Source: Bacillota bacterium
GTDB lineage: Bacteria > Bacillota > Clostridia > Peptostreptococcales > Anaerovoracaceae
Reading direction: 5' to 3'
NCBI GenBank assembly: GCA_023394035.1
Contig: JAEXBK010000081.1
Location: 1 to 5,408, forward strand
DNA: 5,408 bases
Shown here: piece after piece, positions 1 through 5,120 of the stretch
Layout of the letters: every line of letters begins with the position of its first letter
Position numbering within the stretch: the first letter of the stretch is position 1
The notes under the pieces: generated by a model
Database searches by the model: none
What the model saw: only the letters and a program-made list of their open reading frames with translations
What the model was told of the DNA's origin: nothing
Translations under genes and position numbers: made by a program

Positions 1-131
1 AGACTATAGAAACAAGAAACCTGAAGGAAAGCCTCAAGGACGGCGGATGCGGCGAATGCCAGACTTCGTGCCAGTCGGCTTGCAAGACTTCATGCGGCGT
101 TGCAAATCAGCCTTGCGAGAAGAAGAACTAA
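1..131 (+). CDS. scfA: SCIFF ranthipeptide precursor, 3' part (5' end outside window)
   Basis: The reading frame at positions 3-131 gives the last 42 residues of a small cysteine-rich peptide; the start codon lies before the window. The core reads GGCGECQTSCQSACKTSC, then GVANQPCEKKN and a TAA stop. Its six cysteines have the spacing of the SCIFF family, whose full precursors are about 45-50 residues, so only a few N-terminal residues are missing. Family knowledge: SCIFF peptides are ribosomally made and receive a thioether crosslink from the radical SAM enzyme encoded next door. Their biological role is not firmly settled, although involvement in cell-cell signalling has been proposed. The visible leader part (ETRNLKESLKDGG) also fits the family. 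The maturase gene follows after one base, which supports the call strongly. Oddity: the residue after the fifth cysteine is Gly, where I recall the usual SCIFF sequence having the crosslink-acceptor Thr. Confidence 0.95.
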   Translation, partial: TIETRNLKESLKDGGCGECQTSCQSACKTSCGVANQPCEKKN

Positions 132-132
132 T

Positions 133-1518
133 ATGATACATCAATATAAACTTAGAGGTCACAACATAGTGATCGATGTTTATAGCGGTTCTGTACATTT
201 GGTGGATGATGTGGCTTACGACATCATCCGTCTTTTTTGTGAGAAAAACCGCAGAGAAATAGCAGAATACATAATGTCCGTTTATGGCGAGAAGGAAAAT
301 ATAACCGAAGAGGAAATATCGGAGGTTTATGATGATATTCTGAACCTGAAGGAGCAGGGCAAGCTCTTTTCCGAGGATATATACGAACCTGACGCTGCCG
401 TAATGAAGGCGCGCCATACCGACATAAAAGCACTTTGCCTGCATGTGGCACACACCTGTGACCTTACGTGCTCATACTGCTTTGCCGGTCAGGGGAAGTT
501 CCACGGCAAAAGCGCCCTTATGAACATAGAGACCGCAAAACGTGCTATAGATTTCCTTGTTGAAAATTCCGGAAGCAGACAAAATCTTGAGGTTGACTTC
601 TTCGGAGGCGAGCCGCTTCTGAATTTTGACGTAGTAAAGGAAACGGTAAATTACGCAAGATCCATTGAGCAGGCGGCGGGCAAAAATTTCCGTTTTACCC
701 TTACTACAAACGGAATGGGTATAACGGACGAGGTAATAGACTTTGCAAATAAGGAATGTCATAATGTCGTACTCAGTCTTGACGGAAGAAAAGAGATACA
801 CGACAGGGAAAGAAAGGCGAGAGACGGCAGCGGCAGTTATGAGATAATCGTCCCCAAGTTTCGGAAGCTTGTCAATTCGCGCAGTAACCGGAATTACTAC
901 ATGAGAGGAACCTTTACTCATTATAATCCGGATTTTACAAACGATATAAAGCACATGCTCGATTTGGGCTTTACGGAGCTTTCTATGGAGCCTGTGGTCT
1001 GCGATTCTTCGAGCAGATTCGCCTTGACGGAGGCTGATATTCCGGTGCTGTTTGAGCAGTACGAAAAGCTTGCCGACCTTATGCTCGAAAGAAAAAAAGA
1101 GGGACGTCCGTTCACCTTCTATCATTATACAATAGATCTTGCCCACGGACCTTGCATCTACAAGCGGATTTCGGGCTGCGGTTCGGGTACGGAGTATTTT
1201 GCCGTAACTCCGCAGGGAGAGCTTTATCCATGTCATCAGTTTGTGGGCGAAGGCGAATATAAAATGGGTGACATATGGAACGGCATCAAAAACGAAGATA
1301 TAAGAGACAAATTCAAGATGTGTAACGTGTATGCCAGAAAAGAGTGCCGTGACTGCTGGGCAAAGCTGTATTGCAGCGGCGGATGCAGTGCAAACGCACT
1401 CCATGCTTCGGGGGATATACTCGGAACATATGAATTCGGCTGCGACCTTTTCAGAAAAAGGGTAGAGTGTGCGATAATGTGCGAAATCGCAGGAAGGGAA
1501 TACGATGAGAATAAATAA
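133..1518 (+). CDS. scfB: SCIFF peptide radical SAM maturase (thioether-forming, SPASM)
   Basis: This 461-residue radical SAM enzyme installs a Cys-to-Thr thioether in the SCIFF peptide encoded immediately upstream. Residues about 1-90 (MIHQYKLRGHNIVIDVYSGSV onward) match the precursor-binding N-terminus of this family. The radical SAM [4Fe-4S] motif CxxxCxxC is C109, C113 and C116 (CDLTCSYC), and the SAM-binding GGEP is at 158-161. The C-terminal SPASM/twitch region holds the auxiliary cluster cysteines C341, C349, C367, C397, C405, C408, C414, C418 and C437, including CRDCWAKLYCSGGC. The start at 133 is chosen because MIHQYKLRG is the family N-terminus and sits one base after the scfA stop. 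An in-frame ATG at 100 would lie inside scfA and add 11 unrelated residues. The Shine-Dalgarno site is weak (GAGAAG within the scfA end), so translation is probably coupled to scfA. The length is normal and all cluster ligands are present, so it should be active. Confidence 0.95.
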   Translation: MIHQYKLRGHNIVIDVYSGSVHLVDDVAYDIIRLFCEKNRREIAEYIMSVYGEKENITEEEISEVYDDILNLKEQGKLFSEDIYEPDAAVMKARHTDIKALCLHVAHTCDLTCSYCFAGQGKFHGKSALMNIETAKRAIDFLVENSGSRQNLEVDFFGGEPLLNFDVVKETVNYARSIEQAAGKNFRFTLTTNGMGITDEVIDFANKECHNVVLSLDGRKEIHDRERKARDGSGSYEIIVPKFRKLVNSRSNRNYYMRGTFTHYNPDFTNDIKHMLDLGFTELSMEPVVCDSSSRFALTEADIPVLFEQYEKLADLMLERKKEGRPFTFYHYTIDLAHGPCIYKRISGCGSGTEYFAVTPQGELYPCHQFVGEGEYKMGDIWNGIKNEDIRDKFKMCNVYARKECRDCWAKLYCSGGCSANALHASGDILGTYEFGCDLFRKRVECAIMCEIAGREYDENK

Positions 1519-2218
1519 ATACATCGCCGCCTCAGGAGTGACTTCGAGGCGTAAAGCAGATGAGCTCATCAAAAACGGAAACGTTAAGGTAAACAATATT
1601 ACGCTTACGGAGCCGGGATACGATGTCAAAGAGGGCGATATAGTCGAGGTTAACGGAAACGTTATCGCTGCAGAGGAAAAGAAGGTCTACTATTTGCTTA
1701 ATAAGCCTGTAGGCTTTGTTTCTACGGTAAATGACGAATTTGACAGACCGACTGTTATAGAATTGATGAAGGATACCGGAGTCAGAGTATTTCCGGTAGG
1801 CAGACTCGACTACAACACGTCGGGCATGCTCATCATGACAAACGACGGTGACTTTGCATATAAGGTAACTCATCCGAAGCACGAACTCGGCAAGACATAC
1901 AGAGCTAAGATTACAGGCTTTCTTACAAAGGCGAAGCTCGAAAGGCTAAAGGCAGGCGTTGATATAGGCGGTTTTGTTACTTCGCCTGCGGAGGTAGAAA
2001 TCGTAAAAGAACTTCAAAAGCATACAGTTGTGGACATCACCATACATGAAGGGAAATATCATCAGGTAAGGAAGATGTTTGAGGTGCTTGGAAATGAAGT
2101 TGTCGAGCTTGAGCGCACGGCTATCGGAAGCATAAGGCTCGGGCATCTTGCACCCGGAAGCTACAGAAGACTTACGAGGCAGGAGATAGAAACACTGACA
2201 AAAACGCTGACAAAGTAA
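1505..2218 (+). CDS. rluB: RluB/RsuA-family 23S rRNA pseudouridine synthase
   Basis: A 237-residue enzyme that isomerises a uridine in rRNA to pseudouridine. The N-terminal S4 RNA-binding domain is at residues 2-48 (RINKYIAASGVTSRRKADELI), followed by the RsuA/RluB catalytic domain from about residue 60. The catalytic motif GRLDYNTSGMLIMTNDG starts at residue 99, with D102 as the expected nucleophile. The C-terminal KYHQVRKMFE motif at 184-193 is also typical. RluB acts on the helix 80-93 region of 23S rRNA (U2605 in E. coli). RsuA and RluE are relatives, and RluB is the usual assignment for this form in Firmicutes. The ATG overlaps the end of scfB by 14 bases and has a good Shine-Dalgarno site (AGGAAGGG near 1491) inside scfB, so it is probably cotranscribed and translationally coupled. 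It ends with a small duplication, LTKTLTK. No mechanistic link to SCIFF is apparent. Confidence 0.92.
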   Translation: MRINKYIAASGVTSRRKADELIKNGNVKVNNITLTEPGYDVKEGDIVEVNGNVIAAEEKKVYYLLNKPVGFVSTVNDEFDRPTVIELMKDTGVRVFPVGRLDYNTSGMLIMTNDGDFAYKVTHPKHELGKTYRAKITGFLTKAKLERLKAGVDIGGFVTSPAEVEIVKELQKHTVVDITIHEGKYHQVRKMFEVLGNEVVELERTAIGSIRLGHLAPGSYRRLTRQEIETLTKTLTK

Positions 2219-2229
2219 CGAAAATAATA

Positions 2230-2269
2230 AAAAAGAAAGCGGGATGCTTGATCATCCTGCTTTCTTTTT
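2230..2269 (+). terminator. Intrinsic terminator, probably bidirectional (rluB / kal)
   Basis: A 17-bp stem of arms 2230-2246 (AAAAAGAAAGCGGGATG) and 2253-2269 (CATCCTGCTTTCTTTTT) closes a 6-base loop. On the + strand transcript all positions pair, with one G-U wobble, and the 3' side is a T tract. It begins 11 bases after the rluB stop. Read on the - strand, the same hairpin has one A-C mismatch and is followed by TTTTTTATTATTTT, so it can also end kal transcription; the kal stop is 15 bases away. This separates the SCIFF unit from the lysine genes. Confidence 0.88.
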
Positions 2270-2284
2270 GTGGTTTGTAGCTAT

Positions 2285-2677
2285 TTATTTTCTCTTGCTT
2301 GCCTTTGGAGTTACGCATGTTCCCGTAGCTCTGCAGACAACGATTGGCTCTTCGAGGAAATCTGCAGCCGAAGCGTTGATGTCTGTACGTGAAACGATGA
2401 CCTTGCGTGCTTCAAATGACATCTTTCTTGATGTGTTTCCGATCTTTGTGATTTCGCCGACAGCTTCGATGTAATCGCCTGCGTATGTAGGCGCAAGGAA
2501 TTCTACGTTGTCATATGCGCAGAAAAGACCTTCGTCTCCGTCAAGCTTTATGAGAAGCTCCGTAGCAACATCTCCGAAAAGATGTACCATATGAGCTCCG
2601 TCAACAAGGTTTCCGCCGTAATGAGCGTCCTTAGCGGACATTCTTACTCTGATCATTGATGTGATTTTTTCTTCCAT
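2285..2677 (-). CDS. kal: 3-aminobutyryl-CoA ammonia-lyase
   Basis: A 130-residue single hotdog-fold protein. The sequence RMSAKDAHYGGNLVDGAHM near the N-terminus, then LFGDVATELLIKLDGDEGLF, VEFLAPTYAGDYIE and GNTSRKMSFEARKV, is the conserved pattern of Kal from lysine-fermenting clostridia. The enzyme removes ammonia from L-3-aminobutyryl-CoA to give crotonyl-CoA, which then goes to butyrate. The start at 2677 is chosen because an AGGAG site (2685-2689) lies 7 bases upstream; a longer in-frame ATG at 2719 would add 14 atypical residues and lies at the predicted transcription start. The length fits the family. The gene is divergent from the regulator and separated from kdd by it, instead of lying in the kdd row. 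It has its own sigma-70-like promoter. A generic acyl-CoA thioesterase of the hotdog superfamily is the alternative, but the AHYGGNLVDG segment and the kdd neighbour favour Kal. Confidence 0.9.
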   Translation of the reverse strand: MEEKITSMIRVRMSAKDAHYGGNLVDGAHMVHLFGDVATELLIKLDGDEGLFCAYDNVEFLAPTYAGDYIEAVGEITKIGNTSRKMSFEARKVIVSRTDINASAADFLEEPIVVCRATGTCVTPKASKRK

Positions 2678-2727
2678 GGTTGTTCTCCTTTTTATCTGAT
2701 TCTCTTTGTCTGAAAACAAGCAATTAG

Positions 2728-2756
2728 AGTATAGCCGAACTTTTTGACAATGTCCA
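2728..2756 (-). promoter_or_regulatory. Sigma-70-type promoter for kal
   Basis: Read on the - strand, TGGACA (2756-2751) is followed by a 17-base spacer and TATACT (2733-2728). Each hexamer has 5 of 6 consensus bases. Transcription would start near 2721, giving a 5' leader of about 44 bases before the kal ATG. It lies back to back with the regulator promoter, with 10 bases between the two -35 boxes. Confidence 0.65.
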
Positions 2757-2766
2757 GCTCAAGCTA

Positions 2767-2795
2767 TTGCAAAAGTGACCGGTTTAGGCTATTAT
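2767..2795 (+). promoter_or_regulatory. Sigma-70-type promoter for the KDD-fused regulator
   Basis: TTGCAA (2767-2772), a 17-base spacer and TATTAT (2790-2795) give a plausible housekeeping promoter, with transcription starting near 2802. A perfect TTGACA at 2744-2749 lies further upstream but has no acceptable -10 at 16-18 bases, so it was not chosen. This promoter implies that the GTG at 2775 cannot be the translation start and supports the ATG at 2853. Confidence 0.5.
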
Positions 2796-2812
2796 TGGAA
2801 ATATATGATCGG

Positions 2813-2830
2813 TGAACCGAAATGTGTTCA
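2813..2830. promoter_or_regulatory. Candidate operator D1: TGAAC-N8-GTTCA dyad
   Basis: A perfect 5-bp inverted repeat, TGAAC (2813-2817) and GTTCA (2826-2830), with an 8-base spacer. Its core GAAC-N8-GTTC matches two dyads before kdd and was not found elsewhere by eye in the window. It sits at roughly +12 to +28 of the predicted regulator transcript, a position suited to autorepression. It is also about 100 bases upstream of the predicted kal start, a distance similar to that of the kdd dyads from the kdd start. The assignment to the encoded regulator is an inference. Confidence 0.5.
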
Positions 2831-2836
2831 TCAACC

Positions 2837-2842
2837 GGAGAG
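2837..2842 (+). promoter_or_regulatory. Ribosome binding site deciding the regulator start
   Basis: GGAGAG lies 10 bases before the first of five closely spaced in-frame ATG codons (2853). It is the only good Shine-Dalgarno site nearby. This, together with the alignment of the protein with Kdd, rules against the longer frame opening with GTG at 2775. Confidence 0.65.
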
Positions 2843-2852
2843 TGAACAGAAA

Positions 2853-2880
2853 ATGAATATGAATATGAATATGAATATGA
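2853..2880 (+). repeat. Hexanucleotide tandem repeat (ATGAAT)x4 over the start codon
   Basis: Four perfect ATGAAT units (2853-2876) followed by ATGAAA make the first nine residues Met-Asn-Met-Asn-Met-Asn-Met-Asn-Met. Each unit supplies an in-frame ATG, at 2853, 2859, 2865, 2871 and 2877. The unit length is a multiple of three, so gain or loss of copies would keep the frame but change the distance between Shine-Dalgarno site and start codons. The Kdd-like domain begins at the last of these methionines. Confidence 0.9.
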
Positions 2881-4940
2881 AATACGGAACGAACAGAGTT
2901 CTTGAACCTAAACACGTACTTCCGACCTCCGCCTGGAAGCTTGATAACAGCAGATATGTATTCCCGGGTGAGATGAGAATAGATGTCAAGCAGATACATA
3001 TTGAAAGCACGAGCTTTAAGGAGATATGCCTCGAAGCAAATGATAACGATGCCAGAATCAGACAGAAGATAATGGATATCGTAATAAGGCGCGGAAAGCT
3101 GCACAATCCGGTAACTGATACCGGCGGACTTCTTTACGGAACGGTTGCGGAGATAGGCTCGGAATTCAAAAACGGAAAGAAATTTAAGATCGGAGAGGAA
3201 GTCATCTGCAACGCATCGCTTTCTTCGTTTCCGCTTTATATAGACAGGATCATTTCAATTGACAGAGCTTACGGGCAGATAACAGTAGAGGGCTACTGCA
3301 TTGTATCGGGTAACATCCCTATAATCAGAAAGCCCGAAAAGCTGCCGGTCAATCTTTTGCTGTTTATATTCAACGAATCTGGAACGCTTTACAGGATAAG
3401 CAACACGGCTGTAGGCAAAAAGAAATTCCTTGTCGTCGGAAACAATCTGCTTGCCAATATTTTATTCGGCTTTGCAATCAAAAAAGTCGCCCGCGACGAT
3501 GCTGAGATAGTTTGTCTTCTCGACCACAAGACTGATATGGTGCTTAAGGGCGAAAGCATCAAAGAGCTTCTCGGAATGGTCTTTACGAAGGTGCATTATG
3601 TGGATATCCTTAAGCCTCTCGAATGTATAGAAGAGATAAAGGGTGATTCCGCCTTTGACATTTCTGTAAACTGTGCTGATATTCAAGGTGCCGAAACGAT
3701 CAACATTCTTGCGACAAAGAGCGGCGGCACGGTAATATTCGCCAACCTGATAAACAACTACAATATAGCACTTTACATAACGGAAGCCGTTTCAAGGCAG
3801 ATAGAGATACGCTGTGCAGAAGGGTATCTCGATTCATATGACGAATTTGACTTTGAAATGGTAAGAGATCTGCTGCCGTATATAGAAAGAGCGGAAGAAA
3901 CGACCGTAAAGACGCTCGACGATCCGTATTATTCTTCGGGAAGCAGAAGCAGATTCATCAAAACCTCCGCGCTCAATCAGGCGATAATGGAGGATTTCGT
4001 CTGCGAGAGCCATGCTATGACGGTCGTGCTTGACGAAGTTATGACGGTTGCAAAATATGACTGCAACGTTTTGATAACGGGCGAGACCGGAGCCGGAAAA
4101 GAAAAGATAGCAAATCTGATCCACAAGAACAGCAACAGAAAGCTGCAGCCTTTTGTTAAGGTGAACTGTACATCCGTATCTCCGCAGCAGCTTGAAACAG
4201 AGTTTTTCGGACTTGAAAAGACCGTGCATGACGGGGGAAGCGAAATCGTAAAACGTGGATACTTTGAGCTTGCCGATAACGGGTCGATTTTGATTGACGA
4301 AATAAGCGAGCTTGAGCCTGATATGCAGGCGAAGCTTTTGCGTGTAATACAGGACGGAGAATTTTTCCGTGTCGGAGGTAACGCACCGGTCAAGACTAAT
4401 GTCAGGATAATTTCGGCTACGAACAAAAATCTCGAAGACATAATAGATTCGGGAAGCTTCAGGCGAGATCTTTATTATCAGCTTAATGTTGTACGTATTC
4501 GCGTGCCGGCGCTTAGAGACAGACCTGCGGATATACCGGCGCTTATCAAGCATTTTCTTTGGTCATACGGCAAAAGGTTTGCGATCAAGCGCAGCATGAA
4601 TGACGATGCCGTGGAATATCTTTGCAGATGCGAATGGCCGGGGAATATACGCGAGCTCGAGAATGTCGTTCAAAGGCTGATGATTTCCTCAAAGACAGAT
4701 GAAATCACACAGCTTGATGTCATGAGAGAGCTTCATGCCGAAGTCTTTGATATTAATGTTATTTCAGATCCGGAAAACGGAGACGGTGAAGAAATAAAGA
4801 TGGATGTTTTGATAGAAAACCTCGAAAAGAACATAATAAAGCACGCGATCGAGAAGTATGGTTCTACGCGAAAGGCATCAAAAGCTATAGGTGTGAGCCA
4901 AACACAGCTTGTAAGAAAGAAGAACAAATACGGAATTTAG
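2853..4940 (+). CDS. Lysine-fermentation regulator: Kdd-like sensor + AAA+ + TyrR/Fis-type HTH
   Basis: A 695-residue, three-part transcription regulator. Residues 9 to about 350 are homologous to 3,5-diaminohexanoate dehydrogenase: 20 of 48 residues from YGTNRV onward equal those of the kdd product downstream, ungapped, and GKLHNPVTDTGG parallels GKHKNPWTGS. Residues about 375-610 are an AAA+ domain of the bacterial enhancer-binding family: Walker A GETGAGKE 410-417, Walker B SILIDEI 478-484, ISATN 520-524, arginines 537 and 538 in FRRDLYYQLN, and WPGNIRELEN 595-604. The C-terminus, from about 650, is a helix-turn-helix (YGSTRKASKAIGVSQTQLVRK). Two features are odd. The GAFTGA loop is replaced by TVHDGG (457-462), so sigma-54 contact is doubtful. 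The expected Rossmann loop region reads VVGNNLLANILFG (about 194-206) with no glycine-rich nucleotide motif, so the domain is probably not catalytic. I infer that it senses a lysine-fermentation intermediate and controls kdd, kal and itself. Confidence 0.88.
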   Translation: MNMNMNMNMKYGTNRVLEPKHVLPTSAWKLDNSRYVFPGEMRIDVKQIHIESTSFKEICLEANDNDARIRQKIMDIVIRRGKLHNPVTDTGGLLYGTVAEIGSEFKNGKKFKIGEEVICNASLSSFPLYIDRIISIDRAYGQITVEGYCIVSGNIPIIRKPEKLPVNLLLFIFNESGTLYRISNTAVGKKKFLVVGNNLLANILFGFAIKKVARDDAEIVCLLDHKTDMVLKGESIKELLGMVFTKVHYVDILKPLECIEEIKGDSAFDISVNCADIQGAETINILATKSGGTVIFANLINNYNIALYITEAVSRQIEIRCAEGYLDSYDEFDFEMVRDLLPYIERAEETTVKTLDDPYYSSGSRSRFIKTSALNQAIMEDFVCESHAMTVVLDEVMTVAKYDCNVLITGETGAGKEKIANLIHKNSNRKLQPFVKVNCTSVSPQQLETEFFGLEKTVHDGGSEIVKRGYFELADNGSILIDEISELEPDMQAKLLRVIQDGEFFRVGGNAPVKTNVRIISATNKNLEDIIDSGSFRRDLYYQLNVVRIRVPALRDRPADIPALIKHFLWSYGKRFAIKRSMNDDAVEYLCRCEWPGNIRELENVVQRLMISSKTDEITQLDVMRELHAEVFDINVISDPENGDGEEIKMDVLIENLEKNIIKHAIEKYGSTRKASKAIGVSQTQLVRKKNKYGI

Positions 4941-4948
4941 AATAGTAC

Positions 4949-4964
4949 GAACACTTTGATGTTC
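4949..4964. promoter_or_regulatory. Candidate operator D2: GAAC-N8-GTTC dyad
   Basis: GAAC (4949-4952) and GTTC (4961-4964) are separated by 8 bases; the repeat extends inward by one pair as GAACA-N6-TGTTC. It starts 9 bases after the regulator stop and is centred about 121 bases before the predicted kdd transcription start. The left half-site CGAACAC recurs identically in D3 at 4980-4986, exactly 32 bases downstream. Confidence 0.5.
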
Positions 4965-4967
4965 ACG

Positions 4968-4980
4968 GCGCATATTGCGC
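4968..4980. repeat. Perfect palindrome between D2 and D3
   Basis: GCGCA-TAT-TGCGC is a perfect 5-bp inverted repeat with a 3-base centre, lying between the two GAAC dyads and sharing its last base with the left edge of D3 (CGAAC). It may be a separate protein site or a small hairpin contributing to termination after the regulator gene. No T tract follows it directly. Confidence 0.4.
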
Positions 4981-4997
4981 GAACACAAAACGGTTCG
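4980..4997. promoter_or_regulatory. Candidate operator D3: CGAAC-N8-GTTCG dyad
   Basis: A perfect 5-bp inverted repeat, CGAAC (4980-4984) and GTTCG (4993-4997), with an 8-base spacer. Its centre is 32 bases from D2, close to three helical turns, so two dimers would bind the same DNA face. It is about 89 bases before the predicted kdd start, typical of an upstream activator site. Confidence 0.5.
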
Positions 4998-5011
4998 GTT
5001 GTTATTTTTTT
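4980..5011 (+). terminator. Possible weak terminator after the regulator gene
   Basis: The D3 arms can form a 5-bp RNA hairpin, followed by GTTGTTA and seven T residues (5005-5011). The stem is short and the T tract starts 7 bases away, so termination would be inefficient and the same bases may serve only as an operator. No better terminator was seen between the regulator and kdd. Confidence 0.25.
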
Positions 5012-5014
5012 AAT

Positions 5015-5044
5015 TATTGATGAATCAGCGTCATTGAATCAATA
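5015..5044. promoter_or_regulatory. Inverted repeat overlapping the kdd -35 box
   Basis: TATTGAT (5015-5021) and ATCAATA (5038-5044) form a perfect 7-bp inverted repeat with 16 bases between. The right arm overlaps the -35 hexamer by two bases. Inside the region TGAATCA is also present twice as a direct repeat (5021-5027 and 5035-5041). It spans about -63 to -34 of the predicted transcript, suited to an activator touching polymerase or to a repressor. The binding protein is unknown. Confidence 0.35.
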
Positions 5045-5071
5045 GACAGGATTTGACGTTTGTTCTATAAT
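5043..5071 (+). promoter_or_regulatory. Sigma-70-type promoter for kdd
   Basis: TAGACA (5043-5048; 5 of 6 consensus), a 17-base spacer and a perfect TATAAT (5066-5071) give a predicted start near 5078 and a leader of about 43 bases. The Shine-Dalgarno site AGGAGG (5106-5111) lies 9 bases before the ATG. No GG-N10-GC sigma-54 element was found in the 4941-5120 intergenic region. Confidence 0.7.
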
Positions 5072-5120
5072 TAATACTACATTAGTATGCAAACTTTTAT
5101 TTTTTAGGAGGAAAATAATT

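Noticed and set aside
100..132. Upstream in-frame ATG for scfB
   Set aside because: It lies inside scfA and adds 11 residues not found in the family; MIHQYKLRG at 133 is the normal N-terminus.
472..1629. Long open frame (385 codons) on the - strand opposite scfB
   Set aside because: It is fully antisense to a well-supported radical SAM gene, has no recognisable motif and no Shine-Dalgarno site; its length is a by-product of the codon use of scfB.
2244..2474. 76-codon + strand frame after rluB with a hydrophobic start
   Set aside because: It begins inside the terminator hairpin and overlaps the C-terminal half of kal on the other strand; no ribosome binding site.
2744..2749. Perfect TTGACA as -35 box of the regulator promoter
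   Set aside because: No acceptable -10 box lies 16-18 bases downstream; it falls in the spacer of the kal promoter.
2775..2852. GTG start giving the regulator 26 extra residues
   Set aside because: The GTG lies between the -35 and -10 of the predicted promoter, has no Shine-Dalgarno site, and the extra residues have no match in Kdd.
2887..2901. GAACGAACAGAGTTC as another regulator dyad
   Set aside because: The spacers are 7 or 3 bases rather than 8, and the bases are constrained by the conserved coding sequence GTNRVLE.
3726..3742. GGCACG followed by TTCGC as a sigma-54-like element
   Set aside because: The spacing is wrong and it lies inside the Kdd-like coding region encoding GGTVIFAN.
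3834..4553. Open frame of 239 codons on the - strand opposite the regulator
   Set aside because: It lies antisense to the AAA+ domain, whose motifs are clear; the product is basic and compositionally odd with no family resemblance.
4967..4980. GGCGCATATTGC as a sigma-54 -24/-12 promoter before kdd
   Set aside because: The GG and GC are 8 bases apart instead of the required 10, and a much better sigma-70 promoter lies downstream.
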